Below are positions 51,219 to 62,157 of a DNA stretch of 64,000 bases, piece by piece. The DNA is from Agaribacillus aureus. GTDB lineage: Bacteria; Bacteroidota; Bacteroidia; Cytophagales; Cyclobacteriaceae. Position numbers and translations under genes: made by a program. The stretch is from assembly GCA_030442055.1 (NCBI GenBank), contig JAUJEB010000010.1, forward strand, positions 62,001 through 126,000, read 5' to 3'. The notes beneath the pieces are model-generated. The model was not told where the DNA came from, made no database searches, and saw only the letters and a list, made by a program, of their open reading frames with translations. The number at the start of each line of letters is the position of its first letter. Positions within the stretch are counted from its first letter, which is position 1.

Positions 51219-51800
51219 CTACACTAAATGTGCTGGTTTTTCAAAAGATACATTGCAAGGGAACAGGTCGCTGATTTTGTTAACGTGGTAATCAGGTAGT
51301 TTTGTGAGGATGGCATATAAATACTGAAAGGGATTAATGTTATTTCTTACGCAACTACCGATGAGTGAATATATAATCGCGGAGTTTCTGGCTCCTTGGT
51401 GGGAGCCTGCGTACAGATAATTTTTTCTACCCAAAGCCAAAGGCCTGATCTGGTTTTCGATCAGGTTATTATCGATCATTAATCCCCCTGACTGAGTGTA
51501 TTTGATGAGCCTGTTCCACTTTCCCCGACTGTAAGCAATTGCTTTTCCAATAGCGCTTTTAGGCAATACATTTTGTTGCTCAACAGTTAGCCATTGTTGC
51601 AAGTTCTGTAGTATCGGCATAGCCACCTTAAGGCGCAGGGTTGCTTTTCTGTCCCAATGCAGTTGCTTTTCTTTCATCTGCCGTTCCAATAGATATAGCG
51701 ACTGCACCTGGGTTAGAAAATGATTGGCCCTTTCAGGATCATTTTCTTTAGCTTTTTCAAAATAACGACGGGCATGAGCCATGAAAATGGCCCCTGTCAA
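51219..51800 (-). pseudogene. IS66-family transposase, C-terminal fragment
   Basis: A 193-residue C-terminal part of an IS66 transposase (full size ~480-520). It begins TGAIFMAHARRYFEKAKENDPERA, the segment holding AHARR, and includes GLMIDNNLIENQIRPLALGRKNYLYAGSHQGA with the catalytic-type Glu of the DDE triad (NNLIEN), plus the IS66_C end region. The 5' two-thirds with the first catalytic Asp residues are missing. The fragment's left limit abuts the stop codon of the ThuA-dehydrogenase gene (9 bp gap), and an in-frame stop lies just upstream of its TTG. Not functional. Confidence 0.9.
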
Positions 51801-51809
51801 TGATTACTT

Positions 51810-54800
51810 TTAGAAATCAAAAATGATATTTACTACGCCAAAAAGCGGGACGCCATTACTTTGATCGTTTTTGCCGACAAGGTATAGGTCGTGGATGCCG
51901 GCTACTTCTGCTTCGCCAAGATCGATTACCACAGGGTAAAGAGGCTTGTTTTCCATTATTTCGGCTTTTCCTATCAGCTTTCCGTCAGGTCCATCAGCTC
52001 TCACCTCAATTTCGCCACCGACAACATCATCGTTTTTGCCAGCCATGAGGGTAATACTTTTCACGGCGGTAAGATCAATGTTGTTAAAATGGACATAGGA
52101 TTCGTGAAAGAAAACCACTACTTCCGTCTTGGTCCCGGGGATTTCCACCACCATAGACTCTGAATTACCATCAAAATTTTTGGCTGGTATATCAGGGCTC
52201 CTTAATACCAGTGTTTCACCCACACTCAATGGCCCGATCTTGGATGCTCCTTTATCGGTATAAGAGGCTTTAATAAAATAGGTGCCTTTTAAAGGAGTTT
52301 TTAGGTGTTCGTTAAACGTAAAATCTCCTGCCAAAGGCAATCCCGAGCCCGTGTTTTTTTCATCGTTTATGGATAATATGTAAGTGGCAATTTGCTCGGC
52401 ATCTTCTTTACTAAGTTGTGGATGTGCGGCCATGGCCTGTTCTCCCCAAACGCCACCACCGCCTTTAATTATTTTATTGGCTAAATAATCGAGGTCATTT
52501 TCATTATATTTTTCCGCTACCTGAAGGTAGGAGGGACCTATTGATTTTTCTTCTTTTTGATGGCAGGCCTTACAGTCGCTACCTTCCATTAATCTTTTTC
52601 CCACGATGAATTTTGAGAAACCCTCATTTTCCTGATGTCCCTGCTCAATCAATGTTTTATCAAAGCCCTGATCGAGGTAGTCGATGGTCAGGTACACGTC
52701 TTCCGCGCTGATCGTACCGTCTTTGGTGCTGCCGTCTTCCGAATCGTCAACGGTCACATCATAGGCAACTTTTCTTTTGTCAAAATAAAAGGTCTTATTT
52801 CCCTCGAGGGCAATGCCGAGATTGGGCCTGTCATTGCCTACCCTGATTTCCAATTGGTCTGTACCCAGGTTGCCTTCGGTATCGGTCACCGTCAGCGTTG
52901 CTTTGTAAATTCCGGCTGTGGGAAAGGTAAAAGAAGGACTTTCCTCGGCGACGGGTGTGCCGCCCTTTTGCATAAATTCCCAGCTATAGGTAACCTCGTC
53001 ACCATCGTGGTCCGTAACTTCGGCGCTGAAGTTGACTGTTAATGGCGCGGCGCCTACGGTTTTATCAGCGGCGACCTTTACAACCGGAGGTCTGTTGCCA
53101 CCGTTGTAGTCGATACGGAAGAGTGTGGCATCCTGATTTTGGCTAAACCATTTTTCTCCATATTCCACACCATACAAAGACCCGTCGGGACCAAATTCAA
53201 AATCCATGATATTGCTAAAATCAGTACTGGGCATAAAGGGGTCAAGATTGGCTAAATCTCCGTTTTCGTCCATGGTGACAATTAAAATCCAATCCCTGAT
53301 CCAATCGTAAATAAACATTTTTTTGTCAAAGTAATCCGGAAATTTGTTTTCCAGACCGGCAAAATTTTCGCTGTGAACGACAGGGCCGGCCATTGCATTT
53401 CTGCCACCTTCGCCAACAATGGGAAATTCCGGGGATTCAGCATATGGGTACCAGATGAACGCCGATTGTGCCGGAGGAAGTTCAGTTCTTCCGGTATTGT
53501 TCACGGACAAATTAATAGGCTTGTCCGGATCGAAATAGTCTCCTGATTTTTTAGAGGAGAAATCATAGTCCCGGTAAGCCTTGTTATTTCCGACAAAGTA
53601 AGGCCACCCAAAAAATCCTGCCGCCCTGGCCTGATTGATCTCATCGTGGCCCCTGGGACCTCTCTTTTTGCTTTCTTCTCCGGCGTCAGGGCCTACATCT
53701 CCCCAGTATAGATAACCGGTTTTCTGGTCAATCGAAATACGATAGGGATTACGGCATCCCATTACATAAATTTCCGGTTTGGATAAAGTATCGTCTTTGG
53801 GAAAAAGGTTGCCGTCAGGGATCGTATAAGTGCCATCCGGCTCGGGATGTATTCTCAATATTTTTCCACGTAAATCATTGGTGTTGCCTGAACTTCGCTG
53901 CGCATCCCATGGTCTTTTCTTCCGTCGCTCATCGATAGGGGCATATCCCTGAATTTTGAAAGGATTGGTATCATCACCGGTTGATAAAAACAGATTTCCA
54001 TCAGGCCCAAACTCGATGGATCCACCTGTGTGACAACACTCATCCCGTTGCACCGGAACTTTTAACATGACGATTTCGCTATCCATATCCAAATCTTCAC
54101 CATGTAACTCAAACCTCGATAAGTGCTGCACAGGCTCATCCCCGGCAGGGCTGTAGTACAGGTATATCCAGTTATTGTTGTCATAGTCGGGGTCAAGTGC
54201 CAGCCCGAGGAGGCCATCTTCAAATTTGGTATGTACGGGGATGTTAGCGATAACTTTAGTGGTATCCAGCTCGGGATCATGCAATTTGAGCTGACCGCGG
54301 CGTTCGACAAACAGTATCTTTCCGTCACTTAATATGGTCATTTCCAATGGCTCGTTCAAATTTGATTCCAACACAACCTTGGTAAACCGGTTTTCCTCCG
54401 GCAGCCGGTAGGTAGTAGCCTTACTATAATCCAAAGGTTTGTTTTCGCCAATAGCGTAATTGATGCCACCCAAAATATGCGTGAGATAAGCTTCTTCGGT
54501 AAAGGACTCTTTCGTGTGCCCTAATCCGGTGTAGAAAGCCCTTCCGCCATCGTAATCATGATACCAGGCAATAGGATGATTTTCACCATTGGTGCCCCCT
54601 TCGTAAGAAGTTTCATCAAGATTCATTAAAACTTTTGTGTCCGGGTTTAGCGATTTGTAATTATACCATTCATCCGCCCGCTGCCATTCGTCGTCAAGGG
54701 CCTTGGTGGCTTCGTGATTTTTGTCCAGCACCTGTATTTTCGCCTCGCGGACGTTCGGGTTATTAGGGTGACCATTAAAATATCCCCCTACGAGCTTGCC

Positions 54801-55178
54801 GTACCACATCCAGTGATATTCCGTGTCGGCGGCGGCGTGGATACCGACAAAGCCGCCACCTGCCTGGATGTACCGTTGAAAATCGGCTTGTTGATAATAG
54901 TCTAATACATCCCCTGTTGTATTTAAAAATATAACCGTGCTGTATTGCTTGAGATTTTCTTCTGTAAAAAGTGCAGCATTTTCGGTAGTATCTACCAGGA
55001 AACCGTGTTTTTGTCCTAAAGCCATGATCGCCTGTACACCAGGTTCAATCGAATCGTGGCGGAAACCGGCCGTTTTGCTGAAAACCAATACTTTTTTGTC
55101 CCTCTTCGCTGCCAGGTCGCAGGAATTCGTGCTGAGCACTAAAATGATCAGAATAAATAATTGCAAGCTTTTCTTCAT
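51810..55178 (-). CDS. ThuA - PQQ-type sugar dehydrogenase - PKD - cytochrome c - CBM6-like lipoprotein
   Basis: A 1122-residue lipoprotein (lipobox STNSC at about 16-20). Order: ThuA-like domain ~29-250 (VLVFSKTAGFRHDSIEPG, FVGIHAAADTEYHWMWYG); glucose/sorbosone dehydrogenase beta-propeller ~262-690 (DGLLGLALDPDYDNN, GGSIEFGPDGNLFLSTGD, RNPYRIS); PKD domain ~695-785; cytochrome c with haem motif CKACH at ~869 and GP-type ligand region; C-terminal CBM6-like sandwich ~990-1122. It probably oxidises a periplasmic sugar or polyol and passes electrons to its own haem, while ThuA is linked with 3-keto-trehalose metabolism in other bacteria. The next gene on this strand is a DUF1080 lipoprotein 97 bp upstream. 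Confidence 0.88.
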   Translation of the reverse strand: MKKSLQLFILIILVLSTNSCDLAAKRDKKVLVFSKTAGFRHDSIEPGVQAIMALGQKHGFLVDTTENAALFTEENLKQYSTVIFLNTTGDVLDYYQQADFQRYIQAGGGFVGIHAAADTEYHWMWYGKLVGGYFNGHPNNPNVREAKIQVLDKNHEATKALDDEWQRADEWYNYKSLNPDTKVLMNLDETSYEGGTNGENHPIAWYHDYDGGRAFYTGLGHTKESFTEEAYLTHILGGINYAIGENKPLDYSKATTYRLPEENRFTKVVLESNLNEPLEMTILSDGKILFVERRGQLKLHDPELDTTKVIANIPVHTKFEDGLLGLALDPDYDNNNWIYLYYSPAGDEPVQHLSRFELHGEDLDMDSEIVMLKVPVQRDECCHTGGSIEFGPDGNLFLSTGDDTNPFKIQGYAPIDERRKKRPWDAQRSSGNTNDLRGKILRIHPEPDGTYTIPDGNLFPKDDTLSKPEIYVMGCRNPYRISIDQKTGYLYWGDVGPDAGEESKKRGPRGHDEINQARAAGFFGWPYFVGNNKAYRDYDFSSKKSGDYFDPDKPINLSVNNTGRTELPPAQSAFIWYPYAESPEFPIVGEGGRNAMAGPVVHSENFAGLENKFPDYFDKKMFIYDWIRDWILIVTMDENGDLANLDPFMPSTDFSNIMDFEFGPDGSLYGVEYGEKWFSQNQDATLFRIDYNGGNRPPVVKVAADKTVGAAPLTVNFSAEVTDHDGDEVTYSWEFMQKGGTPVAEESPSFTFPTAGIYKATLTVTDTEGNLGTDQLEIRVGNDRPNLGIALEGNKTFYFDKRKVAYDVTVDDSEDGSTKDGTISAEDVYLTIDYLDQGFDKTLIEQGHQENEGFSKFIVGKRLMEGSDCKACHQKEEKSIGPSYLQVAEKYNENDLDYLANKIIKGGGGVWGEQAMAAHPQLSKEDAEQIATYILSINDEKNTGSGLPLAGDFTFNEHLKTPLKGTYFIKASYTDKGASKIGPLSVGETLVLRSPDIPAKNFDGNSESMVVEIPGTKTEVVVFFHESYVHFNNIDLTAVKSITLMAGKNDDVVGGEIEVRADGPDGKLIGKAEIMENKPLYPVVIDLGEAEVAGIHDLYLVGKNDQSNGVPLFGVVNIIFDF

Positions 55179-55275
55179 GGTGAAATTTTTAAATTAGAAC
55201 AAGATGGGTGACCATTTTGTTAGCATTCCTTTTGTGATATTCTGTTTAAGTTATGTTATGTCGGAGGTTTTGTTG

Positions 55276-56076
55276 CTATAGCGATCTTATTTTTATATTT
55301 CTGAACCAAACCCTGTCCCCATGGTCCTGCAAGGCAATGTAGCCTTTTTTCGAGGATCCAAAATCAGGCATTTCTTTAAATTTGCTGCCTTCAACCAACG
55401 CTTTCCAGGAATGGTCATTCATATCGTAAGCGACTACTTTCTGTCCATTCAACCAATGTTCAACCTGACCGTTGTTAGAGATGAGGCGCACCTGATTCCA
55501 TTGATTTGGGGGATTGACGGTAACAGACGTACATTCAATTAAATCATACAGATCACCGGCCCGGTGTTTTTCGATTTTACCATCGGGATGTTTGGCATCA
55601 TCCAATATCTGCATTTCCGGCCCGGTATGCCAAACATATTCGTATTGATCCTCTTCAAGTACATGGTAAATAATGCCGCTATTACCTCCTTCGGAAATTT
55701 TCCACTCCAGCGCCAGCTCGAAGTTTTCATAGGCCTGATCTGTGATGATGTCACCGCCATTTTTTGCCTGCCATCCCTCTTTATCGCTTACTTCGAGTGT
55801 CAGAGTACCATCTTCTACCTTCCATGCGGCACCTATCTCCTGGCTTTTGAAATTTCGCCATCCGTCAGTGGTTTTGCCGTCAAATAATAACTTCCAACCT
55901 TCTTGTTTTTCTTGCGCCGAGAGCGTATTGTGTGCGGCTGTCTCTTCAGTACTTGAGGCTGCCTCTTCAGCGGAAGCAGGCTCGTTTTTTTCCTTCTGCC
56001 GGGTTTGGCAATCGGTGAAAATAAAAGCTACAAAAAGCAATAAAAGACCTGTGCGGAAAACACCTTCTCGTTTCAT
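55276..56076 (-). CDS. DUF1080 (3-keto-disaccharide hydrolase-type) lipoprotein
   Basis: A 266-residue lipoprotein: hydrophobic start LLLLFVAFIF, lipobox TDC at about 22, and a Glu/Ala-rich spacer to residue 55. The DUF1080 sandwich runs ~60-266: GWKLLFDGKTTDGWRNF, WKVEDGTLTLE, NFELALEWKISEGGNSGIIYHV and GYIALQDHGDRVWFRNIKIR. The family includes 3-keto-glycoside hydrolases acting in the periplasm. It lies upstream of the ThuA-dehydrogenase gene, same strand, 97 bp, suggesting a two-gene unit for sugar oxidation and cleavage. Activity here is inferred. Confidence 0.88.
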   Translation of the reverse strand: MKREGVFRTGLLLLFVAFIFTDCQTRQKEKNEPASAEEAASSTEETAAHNTLSAQEKQEGWKLLFDGKTTDGWRNFKSQEIGAAWKVEDGTLTLEVSDKEGWQAKNGGDIITDQAYENFELALEWKISEGGNSGIIYHVLEEDQYEYVWHTGPEMQILDDAKHPDGKIEKHRAGDLYDLIECTSVTVNPPNQWNQVRLISNNGQVEHWLNGQKVVAYDMNDHSWKALVEGSKFKEMPDFGSSKKGYIALQDHGDRVWFRNIKIRSL

Positions 56077-56187
56077 AAGTGAAATTTAATTTGGCAAAAT
56101 AATATGTCTGTCAACGATAAGGATCAAATTTATTATTTTCTTTTATTAACAGATAAGATTATATAGAATAATTAATCAATAATTATG

Positions 56188-56199
56188 ACAAAATTTTGT
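56188..56199. promoter_or_regulatory. Palindrome ACAAAATTTTGT in DUF1080 upstream region
   Basis: A perfect 12-bp dyad about 110 bp upstream of the DUF1080 start, with CAATTTTGCC nearby. AT-only core, so chance is possible; operator candidate. Confidence 0.25.
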
Positions 56200-56238
56200 T
56201 TGGAATCACAATTTTGCCAGGAACCATGGCAGCATTAT

Positions 56239-56275
56239 AACCGGATGAGCGTGGTAGTCAATGCTTGCTCCGGTT
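56239..56275 (-). terminator. Hairpin after the ROK-kinase gene (operon end)
   Basis: AACCGGA pairs with TCCGGTT (7 bp) and GAGC/GCTT extends it, with a 12-nt loop. It lies 25-60 nt past the ROK stop on the minus strand. The tail is ATAATG, not a U-run, so it may stabilise the operon's 3' end rather than terminate it. Confidence 0.4.
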
Positions 56276-56299
56276 ACGGAAATGATAGGTCGAACGTTT

Positions 56300-57229
56300 T
56301 TACGCATTTAAGAAGGCTGCACCAAACACACCGGCACTATCGCCCAATTTGGGCTTGGCGATGATGGTGTGGAAATTTTTGCTGGTATCAAATACGTGCT
56401 TTTTGATAGCAGCCGGGCCTTCCTGGTATAGTAAGTCAATGTTACCTACGCCGCCGCCAATGACAATAATATCCGGATCGAGGATATTTACAATGTTGGA
56501 GAGACCGAGCCCAAAAAAATGGATGAGCCTTTCCATAGTTTTGCTGGCGACAGCGTCCGACCCATTTTTATGGCTGGCCAGTATATCGGGTAATTTAGCC
56601 TCCTTACCGCTTTGTTCCCGATAATACCTTTCCAGTGAGGGACCTGCAAGTACCGTTTCAACACACCCGATTTTTCCACAGTAGCATTTACCGCCTGAGG
56701 CGTCCAGAAAAATATGCCCCCATTCTCCGCCGATCCCCTGATTTCCGTTGATGATTTTGTTGTTAACCACCACGCCGCCACCAACGCCAGTTCCCATGAT
56801 GACGCCAAATACCACCTGTGCCGAAGGAGCGAGGTCGGGAACTATGCCCATCCTTGCTTCTGCCAGGGCAAAGCAGTTGGCATCATTGGCAAGTTTCACG
56901 GGAATGCCCAGTAAAGCTTCAAGGTCCTTTTGCAGGGGTTGGCCATTCAGACTGGTGGAATTACTGTTTTTCATTACACCGCTATGTGGATCCAGAGTGC
57001 CCGGAGTGCCGATGCCGATGGTTTGGGGTTGTTCCTGTATCTCGTCAGCTATTTGTGTAACCAGCTCTTTGATCCTTCCCAATATATGCTGATAACCCTT
57101 GGCTGATTCGGAAGGTATACGTTTTCTGATCAGCACCTCTGTTTTATCTCCGGGCCTGATTACCGCACCTTCTACTTTTGTGCCACCGAGGTCAATTCCC
57201 CATAACAAATTTTTATTGGCATTCATCAA
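56300..57229 (-). CDS. ROK-family sugar kinase
   Basis: A 309-residue kinase. ATP motif GIDLGGTKVEGAVI at residues ~11-24, sugar motif GEWGHIFLD and the ROK zinc-binding signature CYCGKIGCVE, plus VIGGGVGNI. No helix-turn-helix is present, so it is an enzyme rather than a repressor. ROK kinases phosphorylate glucose, fructose or N-acetyl sugars. It starts only 1 bp past the GH13 gene's stop, so the two are translationally coupled and glucose is the likely substrate. Confidence 0.93.
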   Translation of the reverse strand: MMNANKNLLWGIDLGGTKVEGAVIRPGDKTEVLIRKRIPSESAKGYQHILGRIKELVTQIADEIQEQPQTIGIGTPGTLDPHSGVMKNSNSTSLNGQPLQKDLEALLGIPVKLANDANCFALAEARMGIVPDLAPSAQVVFGVIMGTGVGGGVVVNNKIINGNQGIGGEWGHIFLDASGGKCYCGKIGCVETVLAGPSLERYYREQSGKEAKLPDILASHKNGSDAVASKTMERLIHFFGLGLSNIVNILDPDIIVIGGGVGNIDLLYQEGPAAIKKHVFDTSKNFHTIIAKPKLGDSAGVFGAAFLNA

Positions 57230-57230
57230 T

Positions 57231-58898
57231 TCAAATTTTATAAATATTTGCTTCCCAGGGTTCCAAATTCAGCCAGTCTGCCTTATGGTCTATTTCACGA
57301 TTATAATTGGAAATAAGGCATTTTAGCGCTGTGGATCCATCATGGGGCAAAGTTAAATTTCTTTTTTTATCAGAAAAATTTAATACAACCAACATTTTGT
57401 TATTTTCATCAAATCTTTCGTAAACGAAGAGATCGGGATCCTCTTTGTAAAGCAAGTTAAATTGCCCGTACACCAGCGTTTTATGCTCTTTGCGGAATTT
57501 GATCATGCGCCGGTAGAAATTTAAAACCGAGTGAGGATTGGCCTCGCATTGGGTCACATTTACTTCCATGTAATTAGGGTTGCAATTGATCCAGGGTGCA
57601 ACTGCCGAAAACCCACTGTGCTTTGTACGGTCCCATTGCATGGGTGTCCTTGCGTTATCACGGCTTTGGTCATGCACTATTTTCAGGAATTGGTCCAAAT
57701 CCGCACCGGCTTTTGCCGCTTCTTTAAAGCTATTGACGGTTTCAATATCATGATAGTCATCAATTGAGTGGAAAGCCACATTGGTCATACCTATTTCGTC
57801 GCCTTGATATAAAAAAACAGTGCCACGCATGGAAAGCAACAACATGGCCAGCAGCTTGGCTGATTGTTCTCTGAACTGACCGTCATTCCCAAATCTTGAA
57901 ACCATCCTTGAGAAATCGTGATTGCCTAAAAAAATGCTGTTCCATCCCTCATCGGCACAGGCCTTGTCCCAGATGGCGAAAATGTTTTTAAATTCAGGTA
58001 AAGTCCATGGCACTACATCGTACTTTCCATTTTTACCCTGTCCCAAAAACAGGTGGCCAAAATGAAATACAGTATTTAACTCTTTCCGATGCATCCCGGT
58101 ATACAGCCTGGCAACCTCAGGAGAAATTCCGGGACCTTCACCTACGGTAAAGACGTCGTAATCAGACAGTACTTCATCATGTATCTCCCGGATGAATTCA
58201 TGCACCCTTGGCCCATTGGCATAAACCTGATCGATAATCTGGTTAAAACTTTGTAACCGGGTATCGGGAAAATTTGTGTCCTTGGAAATAAGAGGGATCG
58301 CATCCATTCTGAAGCCGTCGATTCCTTTGTTAAGCCAGAATCGCATGAGGTCATGGATCTCTTGCCGTACTGCAGGATTTTCCCAGTTCAGATCCGGTTG
58401 TTTTTTTGAGAACAGGTGCAGGTAATACTCATTACTACTTTCGTCAAATTCCCACACAGAGCCCTTAAAGAATGAAGGCCAGTTATTCGGGGGATGGCCA
58501 TTCCCCCCTTTTCTCCAATGGTAATAGCCCCTGTAAGGGTTGTCTTTTGATTTTTTGGCCTGCAAAAACCATGGGTGTTCAATAGAGGTGTGATTGAGGA
58601 CAAGATCCAGGATAAGCTTAAGGCCGTTCCGGTGAACGATATCAAGCAATTCGTCAAAATCTGCCATGGTGCCAAATTCGGTCATGATAGCGGTGTAATC
58701 GCTGATGTCATAACCATTATCGTCATTAGGTGACTGATAAATAGGGCACAACCATATCACATCGACACCGAGACTTTTGATATAATCGATTTTTTGAATA
58801 ATACCGCGGAGGTCTCCAATACCGTCGTTATTAGCGTCATTAAAACTGCGCGGGTAAATCTGGTATACAACACTTTCTTTCCACCAGGTTTTATTCAT
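57231..58898 (-). CDS. GH13 alpha-glucosidase
   Basis: A 555-residue cytoplasmic enzyme from the ATG at 58898 (MNKTWWKESVVYQIYPRSF), the family start; the open frame runs 54 residues further into glpD and those are spurious. Catalytic residues: nucleophile Asp in GFRMDAIPL, acid Glu in FTVGEGPG, and the transition-state stabiliser in FLGNHDFSR. YQIYPRSFNDANNDGIGDL and LDLVLNHTS are typical of the oligo-1,6-/alpha-glucosidase subfamilies. No signal peptide, so it acts on an imported alpha-glucoside. It sits between glpD and the ROK gene in one operon. Confidence 0.92.
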   Translation of the reverse strand: MNKTWWKESVVYQIYPRSFNDANNDGIGDLRGIIQKIDYIKSLGVDVIWLCPIYQSPNDDNGYDISDYTAIMTEFGTMADFDELLDIVHRNGLKLILDLVLNHTSIEHPWFLQAKKSKDNPYRGYYHWRKGGNGHPPNNWPSFFKGSVWEFDESSNEYYLHLFSKKQPDLNWENPAVRQEIHDLMRFWLNKGIDGFRMDAIPLISKDTNFPDTRLQSFNQIIDQVYANGPRVHEFIREIHDEVLSDYDVFTVGEGPGISPEVARLYTGMHRKELNTVFHFGHLFLGQGKNGKYDVVPWTLPEFKNIFAIWDKACADEGWNSIFLGNHDFSRMVSRFGNDGQFREQSAKLLAMLLLSMRGTVFLYQGDEIGMTNVAFHSIDDYHDIETVNSFKEAAKAGADLDQFLKIVHDQSRDNARTPMQWDRTKHSGFSAVAPWINCNPNYMEVNVTQCEANPHSVLNFYRRMIKFRKEHKTLVYGQFNLLYKEDPDLFVYERFDENNKMLVVLNFSDKKRNLTLPHDGSTALKCLISNYNREIDHKADWLNLEPWEANIYKI

Positions 58899-58932
58899 TG
58901 TATCAATCGCGGCAGCGTTTTTAAATTTTGGA

Positions 58933-60591
58933 TCAACTATTGGCCGGTTTAAAGTTGCTGGCCTCAAAGATAGCGGTATTGATCTTATTCCTTTCCCGCT
59001 GCTTCCGGTCATCGTCCCAGTCGAAGTAGCCGGCGAATTCGTCAATGACAGGATCGACAAGGTCTCTGAGTCGTTCTATTTTAAAATATAACCGGCCCGT
59101 CCTTCGAATAAAGAAATCCTGTGGGTTGTGCACCATTTCAAATTTCAACGTAAACCACAGCTCGGCTTTGGCCAACCGAAAGACATAATCGTTGTCTTTC
59201 AGCTCCATAAATCTCGCCAGAATGGTGTCCGTTTGCCTGCCGTAATTGCTGACGAGATAGCTGGCATCGATTTGGTCAAATCCAAACGCTTTAATTTGCT
59301 CAAAAACTTTGTTGGTGTATTTGCTGACATCCCGGGCATCTTTGAAAACGCCACCGCTCAGGACAATTTTATGGGTAAAGCATTTTTTAAAGGATTTACC
59401 AAAGTCGTCTTCGAATTTTTCTGCTACCAGGTCTACAATTCTTTGCGCCATTTTTCGATAACCGGTCAGTTTACCGCCGGCGATAGATAACAATCCCGTG
59501 GAAGATTCAAATATTTCATCCTTGCGCGATAATTCAGACGCGGATTTGCCCTCTTCATGAATCAAGGGCCTTACACCTGCCCAGCTTGAAATGACATCGT
59601 CAACTTCCAAATTTATCTCCGGATACATATTGTTCACGGCGTTGATCAGGTATTCGGCGTCTTCCGTATTGGTTACAATGTGGTCCTTGTCACCAAAGTA
59701 ATTGGTATCCGTGGTGCCGACGTAGGTGACCCTTCCCCTGGGAATGGCAAAAATCATTCGTCCGTCCGGCACATCAAAGTACAGTGCATATTTGATAGGT
59801 AGTTTTTCATAGGGAAGTACGATATGAACACCTTTGGTGAGATGCAGCCGTTTGCCTTTTTTGGAGTGGTTGATGCTTCTCAAATCATCCACCCAGGGTC
59901 CGGCGGCGCTGACGACGTATTTGGATTGCACATCAAATACGTCACCGGACAGGATATCCTTGGCCTTAATGCCTGTGACCTGGTCGTCTTCATAAATAAA
60001 ATCGCTGGCTTCCACATAATTTATGGCATCAGCGTCGAATTCCGCGGCGGTCTTTAGCACTTCAATGGTGAGCCTGGCATCATCAGTACGGTATTCTGCA
60101 TACAATCCGGCGCCTTTTAGAATGTCATGAGGCAGCAACGGCTCAATGGCCAATGTTTCTTCCTTGCTCAACATTTTTCTTTGATCTTCCTTTTCCACTC
60201 CAGCCAGCACGTCATATACCATCAACCCGAATGAGGTCAGTAACTTTCCGAAGGTGCCGTCCTCAATGATGGGCAATAACATTTTTTCGGAAACGACCAG
60301 ATGTGGTGCCAGGCTGTGAACAATAGCTCTCTCAGAACCAACCTCCCGCACCAGGGCAATTTCAAACTGCTTCAGATATCTTAGTCCTCCGTGGATTAAC
60401 TTGGTAGACCGGCTACTGGTACCCGACGCAAAATCATCTTTTTCCACTAATGCCGTCTTCAGGCCCCGTGATGCTGCATCCAGGGCAATACCAGCGCCTG
60501 TTATGCCACCACCGATTACCAGCAGGTCATAATAACTACTTTTTAACCGATCAATGACTTTAGGCCTTTCAAATGAAGAGAATCTGTCCAT
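58933..60591 (-). CDS. glpD: Glycerol-3-phosphate dehydrogenase (quinone-dependent)
   Basis: A 552-residue flavoprotein that oxidises glycerol 3-phosphate to dihydroxyacetone phosphate at the inner membrane. FAD motif LLVIGGGITGAGIALDAASRGL, GTSSRSTKLIHGGLRYL (family signature) and the C-terminal helical domain with RGDF-like FFIRRTGRLYF. The stop is 34 bp ahead of the GH13 start and glpK is 51 bp upstream. Completes glycerol use in this operon. Confidence 0.96.
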   Translation of the reverse strand: MDRFSSFERPKVIDRLKSSYYDLLVIGGGITGAGIALDAASRGLKTALVEKDDFASGTSSRSTKLIHGGLRYLKQFEIALVREVGSERAIVHSLAPHLVVSEKMLLPIIEDGTFGKLLTSFGLMVYDVLAGVEKEDQRKMLSKEETLAIEPLLPHDILKGAGLYAEYRTDDARLTIEVLKTAAEFDADAINYVEASDFIYEDDQVTGIKAKDILSGDVFDVQSKYVVSAAGPWVDDLRSINHSKKGKRLHLTKGVHIVLPYEKLPIKYALYFDVPDGRMIFAIPRGRVTYVGTTDTNYFGDKDHIVTNTEDAEYLINAVNNMYPEINLEVDDVISSWAGVRPLIHEEGKSASELSRKDEIFESSTGLLSIAGGKLTGYRKMAQRIVDLVAEKFEDDFGKSFKKCFTHKIVLSGGVFKDARDVSKYTNKVFEQIKAFGFDQIDASYLVSNYGRQTDTILARFMELKDNDYVFRLAKAELWFTLKFEMVHNPQDFFIRRTGRLYFKIERLRDLVDPVIDEFAGYFDWDDDRKQRERNKINTAIFEASNFKPANS

Positions 60592-60642
60592 TTTGGTACG
60601 GAAATTTATTGTGTTTTGGTTTCAATTTTTGGTTTAGTGATG

Positions 60643-62136
<1,494 letters not shown>

Positions 62137-62157
62137 TTAAATTTTTTGCGATAATAG

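Noticed and set aside
59007-59060. Longer GH13 start inside glpD
   Set aside because: The extra N-terminal residues are not like the family and overlap glpD's C-terminus; the ATG at 58898 gives the standard start.
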